Shown here piece by piece: positions 60,395 to 64,000 of a stretch of 64,000 nucleotides of DNA (the first letter of the stretch is position 1; the number at the start of each line of letters is the position of its first letter). A program made the position numbers and the translations under genes. The notes beneath the pieces are model-generated. The model was not told the DNA's origin, searched no databases, and saw nothing but the letters and a program-made list of their open reading frames with translations. Source of the stretch: Flavobacterium silvisoli (GTDB lineage Bacteria > Bacteroidota > Bacteroidia > Flavobacteriales > Flavobacteriaceae); NCBI RefSeq assembly GCF_004329815.1, contig NZ_SJPE01000002.1:62001-126000 (forward strand), in the 5' to 3' direction.

Positions 60395-60456
60395 AAAGAC
60401 ATAAAAAGTCTTTAAAACAAATTAAAGGATACTAATTAAATATCCTTTCTTTTTTT
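60395..60456 (+). other. Two hairpins, the second terminator-like, with no gene upstream
   Basis: Hairpin 1 is AAAGAC / GTCTTT (60395-60413). Hairpin 2 is AAAGGATA / TATCCTTT (60424-60448) followed by CTTTTTTTATT, an intrinsic terminator by appearance. Both lie between the divergent hemW and lipoprotein genes, so no plus-strand gene ends here. A leader attenuator or a small RNA are possibilities. Confidence 0.4.
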
Positions 60457-60529
60457 ATTAAAAAAAAGTGTATACTTTAATTAATTATTAATTAAAATTA
60501 TATTTTAGCAAAAACTATAAACTCTAATC

Positions 60530-61063
60530 ATGAAAAAAATCGCTTTTTTACTGCTAACGGTATCGTTGGCATTAACATCATGCTCCTCGTCATCTGATGG
60601 TGGAAGCTCAGAAGAAATTCCAACTTATGCCATGACAGCAAAAATCAACGGCACTACGTTTCAGGCCAATAATCCCTTTGGCGGTAACATGTTTTCAAAC
60701 ACTAACATCTGGAATTATTATCCTTTGGAAGATTACGTGATGCTACAAGGAAGGTCCGGTGGTGTTTGGGGCAATCCCGAAATCAATATCTGGTTAAAAA
60801 AATCAGATATAGCAGTAGGCACTTATATTCTTGGTCAGGAAACCTTTGACACACCGCCTTCTCATTTTATTGATTTAATCGATAATTCTAATGATATTTC
60901 CGAAAACACTAAAAACGGAACCATCATCATCACTGAAGTAAACACTACAACTAAAATTGTAAAAGGAACTTTCCAGTTTAACACAGTTGATGATCTTGAA
61001 AACCAAACCACTCCTGACTATTCCGTTACTGAAGGAACCTTCAGATACCAATATGCTGAATAA
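60530..61063 (+). CDS. Hypothetical lipoprotein (DUF6252-like)
   Basis: 177 residues. The lipoprotein signal peptide ends at Cys18 (ALTSC) and is followed by a Ser/Gly-rich linker. The body is a single beta-rich domain starting at YAMTAKINGTTFQANN, with IIITEVNTTTKIVKGTFQFNTVDD near the end, a pattern common to Bacteroidota lipoproteins often labelled DUF6252. Function unknown. It is monocistronic with a terminator; its upstream region is very AT-rich and offers only imperfect -7 boxes. Confidence 0.82.
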   Translation: MKKIAFLLLTVSLALTSCSSSSDGGSSEEIPTYAMTAKINGTTFQANNPFGGNMFSNTNIWNYYPLEDYVMLQGRSGGVWGNPEINIWLKKSDIAVGTYILGQETFDTPPSHFIDLIDNSNDISENTKNGTIIITEVNTTTKIVKGTFQFNTVDDLENQTTPDYSVTEGTFRYQYAE

Positions 61064-61079
61064 ACAGCCATTAAAATAA

Positions 61080-61109
61080 AAAATAGCCGGAAGATTTTCC
61101 GGCTATTTT
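61080..61109. terminator. Bidirectional intrinsic terminator
   Basis: A 13-bp perfect stem AAAATAGCCGGAA / TTCCGGCTATTTT around GATT, between the convergent lipoprotein gene and ruvC. Its right end overlaps the last ruvC codons. Confidence 0.9.
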
Positions 61110-61657
61110 TTGACTCTATTTTCATTCTGTTTCACAAAAGCATCCCAACCTGAATAATTCTTTCCTGCTGTCACTTTCCCCGAATTAAAAAAATGACAAA
61201 CCGCCGCCGCTAAACCATCAGTAGAATCCAGGTTTTTTGGCAGTTCTCTCAACCCCAGAAGCTGTTGTAACATTTTGGCCACTTGTTCTTTACTGGCATT
61301 TCCGTTGCCGGTTATGGCCATTTTAATCTTTTTGGGCTCGTACTCTGTAATAGGAATTTGCCGCGACAAACCCGCTGCCATAGCTACTCCTTGTGCTCTC
61401 CCCAGCTTCAGCATCGATTGTACATTCTTACCAAAGAAAGGAGCCTCAATGGCAATTTCATCAGGATGATGGGTTTCAATTAGTTCGATGGTGCGTTCAA
61501 AAATAACTTTCAGCTTGGTGTAATGATCGTCATATTTACTCAAAATCAACTCGTTCAGTTGCAGAAATTCCATTTTTTTGTTGACTACTTTTATCAGTCC
61601 GAACCCCATAATGGTAGTCCCCGGGTCTATTCCTAATATGATACGTTCGTTTGCCAT
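61103..61657 (-). CDS. ruvC: Holliday-junction endonuclease RuvC
   Basis: Resolves Holliday junctions by paired nicks, together with RuvAB. The RNase H-like core shows ILGIDPGTTIMGFGLI (first catalytic Asp), EIAIEAPFFGKNVQSMLKLGRAQG (catalytic Glu) and NLDSTDGLAAAVCHF (final Asp pair). The frame runs on upstream to 61726, but ATG 61657 gives the conserved MANERIILGIDPG start and a normal length of 184 residues, and avoids reading through a heptamer repeat. Single gene, divergent from a flippase-like gene. Confidence 0.96.
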   Translation of the reverse strand: MANERIILGIDPGTTIMGFGLIKVVNKKMEFLQLNELILSKYDDHYTKLKVIFERTIELIETHHPDEIAIEAPFFGKNVQSMLKLGRAQGVAMAAGLSRQIPITEYEPKKIKMAITGNGNASKEQVAKMLQQLLGLRELPKNLDSTDGLAAAVCHFFNSGKVTAGKNYSGWDAFVKQNENRVKK

Positions 61658-61661
61658 TTCA

Positions 61662-61689
61662 GTTGTTGGTTGTTGGTTGCTGGTCGTTG
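61662..61689 (+). repeat. Period-7 repeat in the ruvC-flippase spacer
   Basis: Four consecutive 7-nt units: GTTGTTG, GTTGTTG, GTTGCTG, GTCGTTG. It begins 5 nt upstream of the ruvC ATG, so it would lie in the ruvC leader. The unit is unrelated in sequence to the other heptamer arrays in the window, but the period is the same. Confidence 0.8.
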
Positions 61690-61731
61690 GTTTAGTTATT
61701 TCAAATTCACAAATCTTCAAATCCAATTACC

Positions 61732-61739
61732 TACTTTTG
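61732..61739 (+). promoter_or_regulatory. -7 box of the flippase-like gene, possibly leaderless
   Basis: TACTTTTG, a perfect TAnnTTTG, with only CACCA between it and the ATG at 61745. Transcription would then start at or within a base or two of the start codon. Confidence 0.55.
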
Positions 61740-61744
61740 CACCA

Positions 61745-62668
61745 ATGATTTCAATTCCTCACAAAACTAAGCAATTCACCGTTTTTATCATCAAACTTTT
61801 GATTGTTGCGGCAGCTTTTTATTTTATTTACGACCAGCTCGCGCATAACAACCAATTAGACTGGAAGAAGTTCAATACCTTACTGAAGGAAAAACAATCC
61901 GTATGGGGAATTCTATTTTTGCTCTCCTTCAGCATAGCGAATCGGTATCTTGAAATTTTGAAATGGCAAAACTTAGTTTCTTTCCTCAAACCAATTACAG
62001 TAGGTGAATCCTCTAAGCAGGTTCTGGGGGCTCTGACAGCTGGGATTTTCACTCCAAACGGACTCGGAGAATATGCCGGAAAAGCACTTTATTTTGAAAA
62101 AACAAAAACCAAAAAAATCATTTTTCTAAATCTCATCTGCAACGGAATTCAAATGATTTTAACTATCCTCTTCGGAACCATAGGGTTATTTGTATTGGGT
62201 TATTGGCAATGGGCATCAGCAATACTTATCCTGGCTGTTTTCTTTTATTTGGTATCCATCGTCTCAAAGAACATCAAAGTAAAAGGCTACTCTATTCAAA
62301 AACTTATTCATAAAATCAACGAAATCCCCAAGCTTATCCATCAAAAAAATATAATGTTAGCCTTCTTCCGCTATTTGGTTTTTTCGCATCAATACTATTT
62401 TTTATTTCTGGCTTTTGATGTAGATTTACCTTATCTAACCATGATGTCGACTATTGCAACAGTCTACTTTTTGGCTTCATCACTACCGAGCTTTCAGTTT
62501 TTGGACTTTGCGGTAAAAGGAAGCGTAGCTGTTTTTTTCTTCGGAAAATTGGGTGTCAACGAATGGATAGTGGTTTTCATCAGCACGCTAATGTGGTTCT
62601 TGAACGTTGTGCTGCCCGTGATAATCGGAAGTTATTATGTACTTAAATTCAAACCTAAATGGAACTAA
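61745..62668 (+). CDS. UPF0104/lysylphosphatidylglycerol synthase-like membrane protein (flippase-like)
   Basis: 307 residues with about eight membrane helices, of the family related to the membrane part of MprF and to AglD/UPF0104. Recognisable features are FLLSFSIANRYLEILKWQNLV early, then LGALTAGIFTPNGLGEYAGKALYF, the conserved GExxGR-like block of this family. Such proteins are proposed to flip lipid-linked products. ATG 61745 is chosen over upstream starts because it directly follows the -7 box and gives a normal N-terminus. It overlaps the glycosyltransferase gene by 10 nt, so the pair probably acts on one lipid or glycan. Confidence 0.85.
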   Translation: MISIPHKTKQFTVFIIKLLIVAAAFYFIYDQLAHNNQLDWKKFNTLLKEKQSVWGILFLLSFSIANRYLEILKWQNLVSFLKPITVGESSKQVLGALTAGIFTPNGLGEYAGKALYFEKTKTKKIIFLNLICNGIQMILTILFGTIGLFVLGYWQWASAILILAVFFYLVSIVSKNIKVKGYSIQKLIHKINEIPKLIHQKNIMLAFFRYLVFSHQYYFLFLAFDVDLPYLTMMSTIATVYFLASSLPSFQFLDFAVKGSVAVFFFGKLGVNEWIVVFISTLMWFLNVVLPVIIGSYYVLKFKPKWN

Positions 62669-63792
62669 TGACCATTCTGCTGTACTCAATTTTGATGGTC
62701 TATACTATCCTGATGCTCCGACTTATCTATGGCTTTGGAAAAATAAAAACTTTTAAAAACACCAAAGAATCTCCCAAAACGGCTTTTACAATCATCGTTC
62801 CTTTTCGCAATGAAGAGAAAAATTTACCCCATTTATTACAATCGTTTTCTAAACTCAACTACCCTCACGAGCTGATTGAAATCATCATGGTGGATGACTT
62901 CTCAACAGATCAATCGGAAAAAATTTGCATTCAATGGCGCATGAATCATGATGATATTGACACCACTCTTTTAGAAAACCTTCGTTTGTCACATTCTCCA
63001 AAAAAAGATGCTATAGCCCGAGCTATGCCTATTGCCAAACACAATTGGATAATTACCACTGATGCTGACTGTACGGTGCCGAAAAACTGGTTATTTACCA
63101 TTGACAATTACATTCAAACACACGAGCCGGAAATGATAGTGGGTGCCGTAAAATATAAAACCAAAAACAACTGGTTCCATCAGTTTCAACAATTGGATTT
63201 GATGAGCCTGCAAGGCGTTACGATGGGTAGTTTCGGAATTAGCAAACCATTTATGTGCAACGGTGCCAACTTTGCTTACACCAAAAAATTATTTAGGGAA
63301 TTAGACGGTTTCAACGGGAACGATAAAATTGCCAGTGGCGATGATGTGTTTTTATTACAAAAGGCTGTTAAACGAAGCCCCGATTTAGTTCATTATTTGA
63401 AAAACCCCCAAAGCATTGTCAAAACCAAACCCGAAAACGATTTGTTCAAACTATTCATGCAACGCGTTCGTTGGGCGGCAAAAACTACTGGCTACCAAAG
63501 CAACTATGCTAAGTTTTTAGCTGTTATTGTTTTGTTGATGAACTTTGGTTTAGTCATTGGTTTCGGATTGGCAATTCGCGGATGTTTTGATTGGAAATCT
63601 TTGCTGATTGTCTTTTCAATCAAATATATGACAGATTATGTTTTACTCCTCGGAACCAATAAATACCTCCAAAAGGGACAATGGCTATTCCCCATGGCCA
63701 GCAGCATCATCTATCCTTTTTTCTCGAGCTGCATCGGGATTTATTCGTTATTCGGGAGTTTTAGCTGGAAGGGAAGGACTTTTAAAAAATAA
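62659..63792 (+). CDS. Family 2 glycosyltransferase, membrane-bound
   Basis: 377 residues: one N-terminal membrane helix, a GT-A domain with TIIVPFRNEEKNLPHLLQSF, the nucleotide-binding IIMVDDFSTD, the DxD-like TTDADCTV, and the acceptor motifs SGDDVFLLQ and RVRWAAKTTGY (Q/RxxRW), then two or more C-terminal helices. This is the processive or dolichol-phosphate-type layout. An alternative start (ATG 62668, sharing one base with the upstream stop as TAATG) is equally possible. The overlap with the flippase-like gene indicates a joint task, perhaps glycolipid assembly. Confidence 0.91.
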   Translation: MELMTILLYSILMVYTILMLRLIYGFGKIKTFKNTKESPKTAFTIIVPFRNEEKNLPHLLQSFSKLNYPHELIEIIMVDDFSTDQSEKICIQWRMNHDDIDTTLLENLRLSHSPKKDAIARAMPIAKHNWIITTDADCTVPKNWLFTIDNYIQTHEPEMIVGAVKYKTKNNWFHQFQQLDLMSLQGVTMGSFGISKPFMCNGANFAYTKKLFRELDGFNGNDKIASGDDVFLLQKAVKRSPDLVHYLKNPQSIVKTKPENDLFKLFMQRVRWAAKTTGYQSNYAKFLAVIVLLMNFGLVIGFGLAIRGCFDWKSLLIVFSIKYMTDYVLLLGTNKYLQKGQWLFPMASSIIYPFFSSCIGIYSLFGSFSWKGRTFKK

Positions 63793-63809
63793 GACCCTTT
63801 TGGGTCTTA
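63790..63809 (-). terminator. Terminator hairpin spanning the glycosyltransferase stop codon
   Basis: An 8-bp palindrome TAAGACCC / GGGTCTTA around TTTT; its first three bases are the stop codon. The minus-strand side has the better T-run (ATTTTTTAAAAG), so it mainly serves the minus-strand gene ending at 63819. Confidence 0.65.
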
Positions 63810-63818
63810 TCTCTATAA

Positions 63819-63998
63819 TCAATTTGTGTTTTTTGCCAATCTCAGTCCTTGTGAAGCAAAAACCAAAGAATCCTGACTTAATTTAAATACTCGACCTGTA
63901 ACTGCTCCTCCCGCAATTCCTCCGTTAAGATCTGGAGTCATTTTTATAATACTGTCCCCTATCCATTGCCAAGTACCCGTTCCCATACCTAAATTAAA
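63819..63998 (-). CDS. C-terminal end of a minus-strand gene, lipocalin-like (partial)
   Basis: 59 codons and a stop are visible at the window edge; the gene begins outside. The fragment contains GTWQWIGDSIIKMTPD and ends in DSLVFASQGLRLAKNTN, a strand-rich pattern compatible with a lipocalin-like or calycin protein, but the sequence is too short to be sure. The frame is open to the edge and followed by a terminator, which supports it as real. Confidence 0.55.
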   Translation of the reverse strand, partial: FNLGMGTGTWQWIGDSIIKMTPDLNGGIAGGAVTGRVFKLSQDSLVFASQGLRLAKNTN

Positions 63999-64000
63999 AT

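Noticed and set aside
61658..61726. Upstream extension of ruvC to 61726
   Set aside because: It would translate the heptamer repeat, and no RuvC has such an N-terminal tail; ATG 61657 gives the normal protein.

Overview
The window reads as chromosomal DNA of a Flavobacterium-like member of the Bacteroidota. It is AT-rich, and most genes lack a Shine-Dalgarno sequence. Many genes are instead preceded by the Bacteroidota -7 box TAnnTTTG. It also carries a protein with a type IX secretion sorting domain, DUF4407 and DUF4260 proteins, a bacterial mevalonate pathway with divergent kinases, and the mreBCD-mrdA-rodA cluster. I see no phage, insertion sequence, integron, CRISPR array or defence island. 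The backbone is housekeeping and cell-envelope genes, so unusual material is small in scale: repeats, promoters, degenerate domains and one broken gene.

Layout. 0-5.4 kb: end of an Omp85-type outer-membrane protein, class II aldolase (fbaA), accD, a MacB-like permease on the minus strand, and purH. 5.4-11.6 kb: the rod-shape cluster mreB-mreC-mreD-mrdA-rodA and a secreted coiled-coil protein. 11.7-18.8 kb: Prc-type protease (minus), surE-lpxB, a C40 peptidase lipoprotein and comEC. 18.8-26.3 kb (minus): a thioredoxin-like protein, three POT peptide transporters and a dipeptidyl-peptidase IV-like enzyme, a peptide-use block. 26.5-35.2 kb: an unassigned histidine-containing membrane protein, tRNA-Phe, and an envelope operon (coaX, outer-membrane protein, TPR protein, lptC, a 65-residue membrane protein, a CorC/HlyC protein, a PpiD-like foldase).

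35.3-40.3 kb (minus): AsmA-like protein, HMG-CoA reductase and a GYDIA-type GHMP kinase. 40.5-45.3 kb: glycerophosphodiesterase, a HI0933-type flavoprotein, a T9SS cargo protein and tspO. 45.3-49.8 kb: diphosphomevalonate decarboxylase, a four-helix-bundle pseudogene set between heptamer repeats, mevalonate kinase, a UbiA prenyltransferase and a pseudouridine synthase. Together the two mevalonate blocks cover reduction, phosphorylation and decarboxylation toward isopentenyl diphosphate; HMG-CoA synthase is not in the window. 49.8-57.3 kb: a SnoaL-like protein, a DUF885 lipoprotein, a coiled-coil membrane protein, tRNA-Leu, an M20 dipeptidase, a small lipoprotein, a secreted protein with an internal duplication, and DUF4407. 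57.3-60.3 kb (minus): hemW followed by a cyclase-GNAT-DUF4260-YjbR run. 60.5-64 kb: a lipoprotein, ruvC (minus), a flippase-like membrane protein paired with a family 2 glycosyltransferase, and the end of a further minus-strand gene.

The signals I find most worth following are: tandem repeats of period exactly 7 bp at several intergenic sites, two of them in inverted arrangement and one pair bracketing the broken four-helix-bundle gene; -7 boxes placed 4-5 nt before the ATG, suggesting leaderless mRNAs; an AccD without its zinc-ribbon cysteines; a ComEC with no recognisable nuclease centre; a gapless 125-residue internal duplication; and an unassigned polytopic protein with histidines in several membrane segments.
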